A stretch of 64,000 bases of DNA from Trichocoleus desertorum NBK24 (lineage in GTDB: Bacteria; Cyanobacteriota; Cyanobacteriia; FACHB-46): contig NZ_CP116619.1 in the NCBI RefSeq assembly GCF_030409055.1, positions 1 to 64,000 on the forward strand, in the 5' to 3' direction. Every line of letters starts with the position of its first letter. Within the stretch, counting starts at the first letter, position 1. The notes under the pieces are model-generated. The model was not told the origin of the DNA, did no database searches, and worked only from the letters and a program-made list of their open reading frames with translations. Below are positions 7,726 to 16,483 of this stretch, one piece after another. The position numbers were made by a program, and so were the translations under genes.

Positions 7726-9882
7726 ATGAGTACAGTGCTGCTAACTCTCGAACTATGCTACGAGCAAGATGTGGTGCTCACTCGTCAGCGAGTTCGACAG
7801 ATTGCGGCCTTGATTGGGTTTGACGCGCAAGACCAAACCCGGATTGCTACTGCTGTTTCTGAGATTGCCCGAAATGCGTTTCAGTATGCGGGCGGTGGCA
7901 GAGCTGAATTTTGCTTGGAAGGTCAGTCTCCTCAAAGTTTCTTGATTATCATCCGCGACAAAGGGAAAGGAATCCCCAACCTCGAAGAGATTTTGCAGGG
8001 ACGCTATCAATCTCAGACGGGGATAGGGTTGGGAATTGTCGGAGCGCGGCAACTGATGGATCAGTTCCAAATAGAATCTGTACCGGGACGAGGCACAACG
8101 GTTGTGTTAGCGAAACATCTCCCTCGTCACATCGCGCCGCTCAACGCTCAGCAAGTTGGGAATATTGTCGATGAATTGGTACAGCGATCGCCGCAAAATC
8201 CATTTGAGGAGGTGCAGCAGCAAAACCAGGAACTGCTTAGGGCTTTAGAAGAACTCCGTAAACGAGAAGATCAGTTGACTCAACTCAACCGAGAACTGGA
8301 GGATACTAATCGGGGGGTGGTGGCTCTCTATACTGAGCTAGATGAGAAAGCTGACTCTCTAAAACGGGCTAATGAGCTGAAGACCCGATTTCTCTCGAAC
8401 ATGAGTCATGAGTTTCGCACTCCTTTGAACTCTATTATGTCTCTAACTCGGTTGTTAATCGATCGAGTCGATGGCGATCTGAGCGAAGAACAAGAGAAGC
8501 AAGTAGGTTTTATTCGCAAGGCAGCGGCAGGACTCTCTGATTTAGTCAATGACCTCTTGGATTTAGCCAAAGTAGAAGCGGGAAAAACAGCCGTTCACCT
8601 CTCTAAGTTTGAAGTGGATGAGTTATTTGCCACCTTGCGAGGGATGCTCCGACCGCTTTTGGAACATAACTCTTCGGTTTCTCTCATCTTTGAAGAACCG
8701 ACAGATATCCCTGTGATCTGTAGCGATGAAGGTAAAGTGGCTCAGATCCTGAGAAATTTTATCTCAAATGCTCTCAAGTATACCGAGCAGGGAGAAGTGA
8801 GAGTTGCTGCGGTGAGGACTAGCGATCGCGTTATCCTCTCGGTCACGGATACGGGCATTGGCCTTAGCCCACAAAACTTAGAGCGGATTTTTGAAGACTT
8901 TATTCAAGTGGAATCGCACCTGCAAAAGCGGGTTAAAGGAACGGGCTTAGGATTGCCACTCTCGCGAAAACTAGCAGAATTGCTGGGTGGTGAGATCTCG
9001 GTGACGAGTACGCTAGGAGTGGGTTCTACCTTTTCAGCTTTGCTGCCTCTGGTTTATCCTCATGCCGTAGAAGCAACGCCAACTCCTCAAGCAGAATGGC
9101 ACTTTGATCCACAGCGATCGCCCCTCCTTGTGGTGGAGGATCATCTCGAAACTCTATTTACATACGAAAAATACTTTGAAGGTTCGACTTACCAATTGAT
9201 TCCCGCCCGGACTTTAGAGCAAGCCCATCAAGTCTTAGGGCAAGTGCAACCAACGGCCATTATCCTAGACATTCTCCTAGAAGGAGAGAGCACTTGGGAG
9301 TTTTTAGCTCAGCTAAAGCAGGATGCTGCAACTCGACACATTCCGATTCTGGTCATCAGCGTGGTCGATAACGAGAAGCAAACCAAGGTGCTGGGCGCAG
9401 ATGCCTTCTTAGTTAAGCCTGTAGATAGATTGTTATTGCTCAATCAGCTAAATACGCTAATCAAACATAATCAGCCGCAAAAACTCTTGCTCATCGATGA
9501 CGATCTGGTCGCGCGGTATTTGTTAAAGCAACGGCTATCTCAGACGCCCCTAAATATTTTAGAGGCTTCCGGTGGACGGGAAGGGATTCGTCTAGCTCAG
9601 GTGGAGCAGCCCCAGGCGATTGTCCTTGATTTGGTCATGCCAGAAATTAGTGGCATAGAGGTGCTAGACCAACTCAAACGCGATTCGCTCACCCAGAGCA
9701 TTCCGGTCATCATCAACACATCGCAACGGTTGGAAGGGGAAGAGCACCAGAGGTTAGCGGCACAGGCGGTGGCAATTCTTTCTAAAGAAAATCTCTCAGA
9801 GGAGATTGCGATCGCCAACCTACGAGAAGCGTTGATGAAAGCGGGGGTGGCTCTGGAGGCGGGAGGAACAGAGCATGGCTGA
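7726..9882 (+). CDS. RsbT-domain histidine kinase with two receiver domains
   Basis: The ATG at 7726 lies 1 bp after the previous stop (TGAAATG); the longer open frame from 7690 overlaps that gene and is unlikely. The 718 residues are arranged as: GHKL RsbT-like domain 1-140 (N-box AVSEIARNAFQYAGGG), coiled coil 165-220, HisKA with MSHEFRTPLNS (His228), HATPase_c 330-440 (G1 DTGIGLS, G2 GTGLGLPLSRKL), receiver 1 about 470-585 (phospho-Asp515 in IILDILLEG) and receiver 2 about 590-705 (Asp635 in IVLDLVMPE). An RsbT-type input on a histidine kinase suggests that stress detected by the stressosome is passed into a phosphorelay. It overlaps the next gene by 8 bp. Cytoplasmic, with no membrane segment. 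Confidence 0.88.
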   Translation: MSTVLLTLELCYEQDVVLTRQRVRQIAALIGFDAQDQTRIATAVSEIARNAFQYAGGGRAEFCLEGQSPQSFLIIIRDKGKGIPNLEEILQGRYQSQTGIGLGIVGARQLMDQFQIESVPGRGTTVVLAKHLPRHIAPLNAQQVGNIVDELVQRSPQNPFEEVQQQNQELLRALEELRKREDQLTQLNRELEDTNRGVVALYTELDEKADSLKRANELKTRFLSNMSHEFRTPLNSIMSLTRLLIDRVDGDLSEEQEKQVGFIRKAAAGLSDLVNDLLDLAKVEAGKTAVHLSKFEVDELFATLRGMLRPLLEHNSSVSLIFEEPTDIPVICSDEGKVAQILRNFISNALKYTEQGEVRVAAVRTSDRVILSVTDTGIGLSPQNLERIFEDFIQVESHLQKRVKGTGLGLPLSRKLAELLGGEISVTSTLGVGSTFSALLPLVYPHAVEATPTPQAEWHFDPQRSPLLVVEDHLETLFTYEKYFEGSTYQLIPARTLEQAHQVLGQVQPTAIILDILLEGESTWEFLAQLKQDAATRHIPILVISVVDNEKQTKVLGADAFLVKPVDRLLLLNQLNTLIKHNQPQKLLLIDDDLVARYLLKQRLSQTPLNILEASGGREGIRLAQVEQPQAIVLDLVMPEISGIEVLDQLKRDSLTQSIPVIINTSQRLEGEEHQRLAAQAVAILSKENLSEEIAIANLREALMKAGVALEAGGTEHG

Positions 9883-11842
9883 AGAGTCATTAGTCAAGAT
9901 TTTGCATGTGGATGACAATGAATCTAATCGGTATGTAGTCTCCCGAATTTTGCGTAATGCTGGATTCATTGCCTTAGAAGCAACCACAGGTGAAGCGGGG
10001 TTGCAAGTTGTGGCAGAGCAAGCTCCCGACTTGGTGATTCTCGATGTTCAGTTACCTGGCCTGAATGGGTTTGAAGTTTGCCAGCGACTCAAATCGAATC
10101 CAGAAACCACGTTCATCCCAGTTCTGCATTTATCCGCTAGCTTTGTGAAGAGCCAAGATAAGGCTCAGGGATTAGACAGTGGTGCCGATGCCTACTTAGC
10201 TCAGCCTGTGGAACCGATTGAGCTACTTGCCACGATCCGATCGCTGTTACGGATTCGTCGAGCCGAAGAGGCAGCTCTAACTTCGGCGCGGGAATGGCAA
10301 ATCACGTTTGACTCCATCAGTGATGGGGTAGGTTTGCTAGACCGAGCCGGAAATTTCCTGCGCTGTAATCGTGCCTTGACTCAGCTCTTGCAAAGACCTT
10401 TAGAGGAGATTTTGGGTGGTTCTCAACAAACATTGATGGAGAAATGTTTAGGTTATACAGAGGCAAGCCCCTTTACTCGCGTACAATCAACTCGACAGCG
10501 AGAAATTCAGGAAGTTCAGTTAGGCGATCGCTGGTTTCTGATTACAGTAGATCCCGTCTTTGATGCCCAAGGTGATTTTACCGGGGCAGTCTATCTATTA
10601 ACGGATATTACACAACGCCAGCAAGCAGAAGCTGAGCGCATTCAGCTACTCAACCGGGAACAGAAAGCACGGGCCGAGGCAGAAGCAGCTAACCGAGTAA
10701 AAGATGAGTTTTTGGCGACCCTCTCCCACGAGCTGCGATCGCCACTTAACGCCATGCTAGGCTGGACCCGCTTGCTCAATACCCGCAAGTTTGACGAAGC
10801 TACTACAGCCCGGGCAATGGAGACGATTGAACGAAATGCCCGGGCTCAGGCGCAACTGGTAGAAGATTTGCTGGATGTCTCTCGCATTATCCAAGGAAAA
10901 CTCCGACTCAATGTTCGCCCGATTGAGCTGAAGGCAATTATTGAAGCTGCCCTGGAAACAGCAGGCCCAGCGGCTGAAGCGAAGGAAATCCGCTTGCAAT
11001 CTGTTTTAGACCCAGTCAGTGGTTGTGTTTCTGGAGATTCGGATCGGCTCCAACAAATCATTTGGAATTTATTATCGAATGCGATCAAGTTCACACCTAA
11101 GGGAGGGCAGGTTCAAGTTCGCTTAGAGCGCGTCCACTCTCATGTAGAAATCACGGTGAGTGATACAGGACAAGGAATTAGCCCAGAGTTTGTCCCTTAT
11201 GTGTTCGATCGCTTTCGTCAAGCCGACAGTTCTATTACCCGCTCCTATAGTGGCCTAGGTTTAGGATTGGCGATCGCCCGCCATTTGGTAGAGCTACATG
11301 GTGGTACGGTGGATGCCTATAGTGCAGGCGCAGAGCAGGGCTCAACCTTCACCATCAAGCTACCCTTAATTCCAGTACGAGTGGAGAATAACGGGACAGA
11401 GCGTATCCATCCTACCGTTGGACAAGGCATATCCTTCAGCAATCCACCTTCCCTCAAAGGCGTCAGAGTGTTAATCGTGGATGATGAGGCTGATGCTCGA
11501 AACTACTTGCTAGCAGTTCTGGAGCAATGTGAAGCCGAGGTGTTTGCTGCAACTTCTGCACAAGAAGCATTGGAGCTACTTGTGGCTAAAAAACCCGATG
11601 TGCTGATCAGTGATATTGGGATGCCCGAAGAGGACGGCTACAGCTTAATTCATCGAATTAGAGCTATGTCGGCAGATCAAGGGGGATTAATTCCAGCGGT
11701 GGCGTTAACAGCCTATGCTAGAACTGAAGACCGTACAAAGGTCATTGCGGCTGGTTTTCAGATTCATATCCCTAAACCCGTAGAGCCCGCAGAACTAGCG
11801 ACTGTAGTGGTCAGCTTAGCCAAAAGAAGTCAAAAGCTTTAA
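9875..11842 (+). CDS. Hybrid histidine kinase REC-PAS-HisKA-HATPase-REC
   Basis: 655 residues; start ATG at 9875 inside the end of the preceding gene, so the two are translationally coupled. Order: receiver 1-120 (Asp57 in LVILDVQLPG), PAS 135-250, coiled coil, HisKA with TLSHELRSPLNA (His285), HATPase_c 390-500 (DTGQGIS, GLGLGLAIARHL) and a C-terminal receiver 530-650 (Asp580 in VLISDIGMPE). In the first receiver the usual conserved Lys of the K-P motif is Gln (YLAQPVEP), which may change phosphorylation behaviour; the C-terminal receiver keeps it (HIPKPVEP). It is the last gene of the stressosome operon. No DNA-binding output is encoded, so a separate regulator elsewhere must receive the signal. 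Confidence 0.88.
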   Translation: MAEESLVKILHVDDNESNRYVVSRILRNAGFIALEATTGEAGLQVVAEQAPDLVILDVQLPGLNGFEVCQRLKSNPETTFIPVLHLSASFVKSQDKAQGLDSGADAYLAQPVEPIELLATIRSLLRIRRAEEAALTSAREWQITFDSISDGVGLLDRAGNFLRCNRALTQLLQRPLEEILGGSQQTLMEKCLGYTEASPFTRVQSTRQREIQEVQLGDRWFLITVDPVFDAQGDFTGAVYLLTDITQRQQAEAERIQLLNREQKARAEAEAANRVKDEFLATLSHELRSPLNAMLGWTRLLNTRKFDEATTARAMETIERNARAQAQLVEDLLDVSRIIQGKLRLNVRPIELKAIIEAALETAGPAAEAKEIRLQSVLDPVSGCVSGDSDRLQQIIWNLLSNAIKFTPKGGQVQVRLERVHSHVEITVSDTGQGISPEFVPYVFDRFRQADSSITRSYSGLGLGLAIARHLVELHGGTVDAYSAGAEQGSTFTIKLPLIPVRVENNGTERIHPTVGQGISFSNPPSLKGVRVLIVDDEADARNYLLAVLEQCEAEVFAATSAQEALELLVAKKPDVLISDIGMPEEDGYSLIHRIRAMSADQGGLIPAVALTAYARTEDRTKVIAAGFQIHIPKPVEPAELATVVVSLAKRSQKL

Positions 11843-12070
11843 GACTTTTCATCTTCTCCCGCTTATTTGCTTAGTTTTCTCCTTGGTATGACTTGATATA
11901 AATAGATAACACTGTAGGAGCACTTCTTGCAGGTGCTCTAGCGGGGCTGTAGCCCACGAGGGTGAGCCTCAGTCCCCCATCCGAGTGATCTATAGCTCAG
12001 TTCACGAAAAGGGAAGTGAGGGATCTGTAGATCAAAATATCAAGCCCAAACACCTTTACAGGAATTCATC
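11843..12070. other. Short gap after the stressosome operon with a small hairpin
   Basis: No gene. A GAGCAC/GTGCTC hairpin (about 11918-11940) is followed by GC-rich sequence GGGGCTGTAGCCC. It lacks a T-run, so calling it a terminator is uncertain. The promoter of the gene at 12071 must lie in the last 100 bp. Confidence 0.3.
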
Positions 12071-12475
12071 ATGACTTACACCAATGCCCAATTCCGCAGC
12101 ATCCTGAATGGTCACGGTTTCAGTACCTCTCCTGCAAACGACCCTAACTTCCCGATCTCCAGCTACGAAGGCCCGCTCACGGATAAAGTTACGGTTGAAG
12201 CCGTTAAAGCTTTTCAAACCTATTTCAAGCTTAAAGTAGATGGGATTGCAGGGCCGATTACGATGGCAAAAGCAGAGCAGGCTATGCGGATTTTACAAGA
12301 CAATCTCAATCGAGTGATCCGAGCTAACATTCCTCAGAACCAACCTTTCTATGGCCCTAGAACCGTCGCTGCGGTGAGAGAGTTCGAGCGTCGTTACGCA
12401 TACAACGTAGATGGTGTCGCTAATCTCGTGGTTCGTCAACGCCTCAATGATTTAGCCCGTGTCGGTGTTGCCTAA
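12071..12475 (+). CDS. Small protein with two peptidoglycan-binding-like repeats
   Basis: 134 residues. Two PGBD1-type repeats are visible: about residues 25-75 (SYEGPLTDKVTVEAVKAFQT...KVDGIAGP) and 90-130 (FYGPRTVAAVREFERRYAYN then VDGVANL). The motif G-P-x-T-x-x-A-V-x-x-F is the hallmark. There is no signal peptide and no hydrolase domain, which is unusual for a wall-binding protein and points to either a cytoplasmic role or a domain used for something else. It stands alone, converging on the kinase gene at 12524 across a hairpin. Confidence 0.75.
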   Translation: MTYTNAQFRSILNGHGFSTSPANDPNFPISSYEGPLTDKVTVEAVKAFQTYFKLKVDGIAGPITMAKAEQAMRILQDNLNRVIRANIPQNQPFYGPRTVAAVREFERRYAYNVDGVANLVVRQRLNDLARVGVA

Positions 12476-12491
12476 AAGAAAACCTCGCTCT

Positions 12492-12520
12492 GTAGGGGCG
12501 TCAAGTATCTATGCCCCTAC
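12492..12520. terminator. Hairpin between convergent genes
   Basis: Perfect 8-bp stem GTAGGGGC/GCCCCTAC with a 13-base loop. It is placed 17 bp after the stop at 12475 (+) and immediately beyond the stop of the minus gene at 12524. On the minus strand it is followed by GGTTTTCTTTT, so it suits that strand best. Confidence 0.5.
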
Positions 12521-12523
12521 TAT

Positions 12524-15500
12524 CTACATTCGCTTAGTGGCAAGGGGGAGAGTAATTAAAAACTCTGCTCCCTGCCCCGGAGCAGAGATACACTCCAACT
12601 GCCCCAAATGCTTCTCAACGATTACCTGATAACTGATGGATAAACCTAAACCTGTACCTTTGCCGATCGGTTTAGTGGTGAAGAAGGGTTCAAACAAGCG
12701 CTGTCTGACAGGTTCGGGCATACCAGGGCCATTATCCGCAATACTAATCTGCACTTGCCGAGCATCGAGCTTACAAGTCTGAATGGTGATGGTACTAGGA
12801 TTTTGCTTGATCTCTTCAGGCGATCGCTGGCTGTCTCGTTCATTGAGCGCATCGATCGCATTCGAGAGCACATTCATAAAGACTTGATTGAGCTGTCCGG
12901 CGTAACATTCTAGTAGAGGCAGCTTGTCGTATGTTTTGATGATCTCAATGCCACGATGATTAGGCGTATCCTTAATGCGGTTATGGAGAATCATCAGCGT
13001 GCTATCAATGCCTTCGTGGACATTTACCGACTTAACCTCGGCTTCATCCATGCGGGAGAAGTTGCGCAACGCCAGCACAATCTTTTGAATGCGGTCTGCA
13101 CCTACTTTCATGGATGACAGTAGCTTAGGTAGGTCTTCCGAGAGAAATTCGATATCAACATCTGTCCTTTCTTGCTGAATTTCAGGATGAGGTTGCGGGT
13201 AATGTTGTTGATAGAGATCTAACAAATGTAGCAAGTCCTGCATGTAATCATCAGCATGACTGAGGTTGCCATAGATGAAATTCACAGGGTTGTTGATCTC
13301 ATGAGCTACCCCTGCGACGAGTTGACCCAGACTAGACATCTTCTCTGTCTGGACTAGCTGTGCTTGAGTCTGCTGGAGTTCCCGGAGAGTTTGCTCTAAT
13401 TGCTGGGTCTGAGCTTGAGCAGTGGCTGCAGCCGCACGGCTTTGTTCGTATAGCTTGGCTTGGTCTATGGCGATCGCCAAATTGTCGCCCACTGCTTGAA
13501 GTAAGGCTACCTCTGAATCATCCCAAGTTCGATTCGATTGAGTCATGGCGCAACAGATAACACCAATCTCACCAGATTGAGTATGAACAGGGAGCGTCAG
13601 CGTTGCTGTGTAGCCTAAAAAGGTAAAAAACTCCCGAGTAGTTGCGTCAGGCTCCGTTTGCACATTATTAATGCGAACACCCTCTCGTCTTAAAGATTTC
13701 TCGGCTAAGGGCAAAATGTCTGCATCGACGTTTTTAAATCCTAGTAAGCTGTTAAGGGCAGGGTCTTTCGCTTCTTGTGTGATCTCCCAATAAGGAAGCT
13801 CAGTATGTTGGCGATAGCGGACAAACAAACAGCGATCGAGTCGCAACAAAGATTGAATCTCCCGTACCGCTGTTTCTAGGGTTTGGCTGAGATCGAGAGA
13901 ACTCCGAATTTGATTCGTGAGCTGATTGAGCAGTTGTTCACGTTGAGCCTTTTCTCGTAGTCTAGCCTCAGATTGCTTTAGAGCTACTTCAAATTGCTTG
14001 CGATCGGTAATGTCAAAGATAGTACCAAAGAGGCGAACAGTTTCTCCTTGCTCATTCAGGATCGCTTCTCCTTTGGCATGAATGTAGCGAATTGAGCCAG
14101 TGGGTTGAATAATCCGGTATTCAATGTCGTAAGCGGCTCCTTCAGTCAGTGCCTTATTCACAACTTCCTGAAACGGATCGCGATCGCTGGGGTGATGCAT
14201 TTGTAGCAGTTCTGCGTAGCTAGGGGCTTTTGGCCCGACTGACAAACCGTGAATCCGGTACACCTCATCTGACCAAGAAATCACCCCAGTCATTGGATCA
14301 AAATCCCAACTGCCGATGTGAGCTAGACGCTGGGCTTCTTCTAGCTGGTGCTTCCCCTGTTGCAACGCCATGTCGGCTTGCTTGCGTTCCGTAATGTTTC
14401 GGGAAACGCCCATTGTCTGAACAACATTGCCTGTAGCATCAAAAATGGGAGTTTTGATGGTGTGGAACAGATGCACAGATCCATCATGACGAGTGACGGG
14501 TTCCTCAGGGATGTTGAGTGTTTGCCCAGTGCTAAACACATAAAGATCGTCTTGGATATACTGCTGAGTGTAATCCGGATCGTTGACTGGCGAATCAATC
14601 AAACCTTGCAGTTCTTCGTTACTCATGCCGTAGAACTCACGGAACGCCTCATTGCCATAAATGATGCGCGATCGCTCTCCTTTGCAAAGCACCATATCAG
14701 GAATAGCATCTAACATCTGCCGATACATTGCTTCGCTCTCTTGTAGCGCTTGCTCGGCTTGTTTGCGATCGCTGATATCTGTTGAAATACCGCCCGTTGC
14801 AGAAACTTCGCCGTTAGCATTAAAAATTGGGAACTTGACGGAAACATAAGTATGTAGACCGTCAGCCTGTGGCGCTAATTCCTCTACAGTGACAGCTCTA
14901 CCAGAGGCCAACAGAATTTGATCGTTTCTCCAGTGCTCATCAGCAACATGTTTGGGAAAGAGATCATAACTGGTCTTGCCATAAATTTGTTTGGCGCTCA
15001 TCCCTGTCAAAATCTCAAACTGGCGATTCACACGAGTCAACCGACCTTGGGTATCTCTTAGGTAAATAACGGCAGGGCAGTTGTCAATAATGGCTTGCAG
15101 TTCCGCTTCATTTTCGCGTAGGTTTATTTCGGCTTGCTTGCGTTGGGTAATGTCTTCAGCCACCAGCATGACCCCCCCAATGCTCCCCCCTTTATCTTGC
15201 CAAGAGCAAATTTTCCATTGCCGCCAAGCGATCGCCTGATCTGATTGGTGGAACTGTTCCTCGACACAGAGTTCGGTTACCTCGGTCAAGCACTGCTGGT
15301 GGGCAGCACTCAAGGGCTGACAGTGCTGAGGAAAAAATTCGTAGTGCGATCGCCCTGTGATATCTTGTTGATCTAACCCTAAATCACTTAACCAGCGCTG
15401 GCTAGTGATGAGATAGTTCATGTCGCGATCGAGCAGGGCAGCGGCAAAGGGTAGATTTTTAACAAATAGATAGCAAAGCTCCTCACGCTGTAAGTCACTG

Positions 15501-15532
15501 GGGGCAGAGAGATTCTGAGGCATGCTAAACAA
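12524..15532 (-). CDS. Multi-PAS/GAF sensor histidine kinase
   Basis: 1002 residues. Four PAS domains in series (about 20-130, 140-255, 265-385, 395-515), each ending in the D-I-T/S-D/Q-R-K-Q motif that links PAS-PAC units, then a GAF domain (about 535-695), a coiled coil, HisKA with GQLVAGVAHEINNPV (His near 742) and HATPase_c to the end (DNGPGMPE, GKGTGLGLSISYQV). The kinase core is of the type also seen at 32102-34975. There is no membrane helix, so it is a soluble sensor. The PAS domains lack an LOV-type GRNCRFLQ motif, so no flavin photochemistry is suggested. No response regulator gene is adjacent. Confidence 0.9.
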   Translation of the reverse strand: MFSMPQNLSAPSDLQREELCYLFVKNLPFAAALLDRDMNYLITSQRWLSDLGLDQQDITGRSHYEFFPQHCQPLSAAHQQCLTEVTELCVEEQFHQSDQAIAWRQWKICSWQDKGGSIGGVMLVAEDITQRKQAEINLRENEAELQAIIDNCPAVIYLRDTQGRLTRVNRQFEILTGMSAKQIYGKTSYDLFPKHVADEHWRNDQILLASGRAVTVEELAPQADGLHTYVSVKFPIFNANGEVSATGGISTDISDRKQAEQALQESEAMYRQMLDAIPDMVLCKGERSRIIYGNEAFREFYGMSNEELQGLIDSPVNDPDYTQQYIQDDLYVFSTGQTLNIPEEPVTRHDGSVHLFHTIKTPIFDATGNVVQTMGVSRNITERKQADMALQQGKHQLEEAQRLAHIGSWDFDPMTGVISWSDEVYRIHGLSVGPKAPSYAELLQMHHPSDRDPFQEVVNKALTEGAAYDIEYRIIQPTGSIRYIHAKGEAILNEQGETVRLFGTIFDITDRKQFEVALKQSEARLREKAQREQLLNQLTNQIRSSLDLSQTLETAVREIQSLLRLDRCLFVRYRQHTELPYWEITQEAKDPALNSLLGFKNVDADILPLAEKSLRREGVRINNVQTEPDATTREFFTFLGYTATLTLPVHTQSGEIGVICCAMTQSNRTWDDSEVALLQAVGDNLAIAIDQAKLYEQSRAAAATAQAQTQQLEQTLRELQQTQAQLVQTEKMSSLGQLVAGVAHEINNPVNFIYGNLSHADDYMQDLLHLLDLYQQHYPQPHPEIQQERTDVDIEFLSEDLPKLLSSMKVGADRIQKIVLALRNFSRMDEAEVKSVNVHEGIDSTLMILHNRIKDTPNHRGIEIIKTYDKLPLLECYAGQLNQVFMNVLSNAIDALNERDSQRSPEEIKQNPSTITIQTCKLDARQVQISIADNGPGMPEPVRQRLFEPFFTTKPIGKGTGLGLSISYQVIVEKHLGQLECISAPGQGAEFLITLPLATKRM

Positions 15533-15719
15533 TGTCTATAAAATGGGGAAACAGTTAACCAGTACCATAGCCCGCACAGGGGATACATCCGTGTAATCCA
15601 TGACGATTGAAGCCAGAATCAACGCCTCGCTGTTTCGGCAGGATAAGCTTTTACGCTCACCTAGCTCTGATAGGGCTTAGCCGCGATCGCAGGTTCATTA
15701 ATTTTGCTTAGAACCCCCT

Positions 15720-16268
15720 TTAACCCAAGCGATTTAGAGTGTGATGGGCTTTCAAGATTAAGACGCAGCTAGCAGAGTGAGTGATTTCGCTGTTCATCAC
15801 CCATTGCACTGCCTCGTCTAGAGAACTTTTGACGGGTTCAATGGTTTCTGTACCCTCGCGATCGCTCTCCCCAAAACTCAGCTCTTGAGCCAGAAATAGG
15901 TGGACTGGACTCTGCACAATTGAAGTATCAAGATTCACCACTCCCAATTCTGTCCAAGCTTTGGCTTCAATTCCCATCTCTTCACGAGCTTCCCGCTGAG
16001 CTGCTTCCAAGGGAGACTCATCCCCATCAATCGCACCACTCACTACCTCAATGCTGGCTTTACCGAGAGCATAACGGAACTGCTGAGTCAGGTACACCAT
16101 GTTCTGCGGATCGATCGCCAAGATAGCAACGCCTCGCGGCACCCGCACAGTAGCATAGCTTCCCAGTTCTCCATCCGGTTGAATAACTTGGTCCTCCATC
16201 ACTCGAATAAAGGAGTTCTGATATTGTTCATGACTGGCTTGAATTGTCCAAGGACCATGTTTTTGCAT
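15720..16268 (-). CDS. NUDIX hydrolase, ADP-ribose pyrophosphatase-like
   Basis: 182 residues from the ATG at 16268, which has AAAGGTG 7 bp upstream; a GTG at 16277 is also open but would overlap that ribosome site. The Nudix box is complete: G-A-I-D-G-D-E then REAREEMGIEA, with the metal-binding glutamates in place. The N-terminal beta-sheet part with YLTQQFRYALGKASIEVVSG resembles ADP-sugar/ADP-ribose pyrophosphatases (NudF-like), which keep the R-Y and E-x-P/V-x-G features before the box. The substrate cannot be stated beyond nucleoside diphosphate sugar. It stands alone, upstream of the divergent gene at 16484. Confidence 0.88.
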   Translation of the reverse strand: MQKHGPWTIQASHEQYQNSFIRVMEDQVIQPDGELGSYATVRVPRGVAILAIDPQNMVYLTQQFRYALGKASIEVVSGAIDGDESPLEAAQREAREEMGIEAKAWTELGVVNLDTSIVQSPVHLFLAQELSFGESDREGTETIEPVKSSLDEAVQWVMNSEITHSASCVLILKAHHTLNRLG

Positions 16269-16483
16269 TCTGATCACCTTTGTTTGTGGTCTGGGGAAGT
16301 TCTGAGCTAATTGTGGTTCTTGGACAAGATTTGTTCATCTCCTCATCAGGGGATGTGAGGATCAGGAAATGTGCGCCAATTGGGTTATGTCAAAAAACTT
16401 TGGTTGAGTTTTTTCAGAGAAAAATTGGAGTAGATTGGCCAGAATCGGGAAAACTGTAATCCAGTGGTTCTGGCTAAGCTCTT

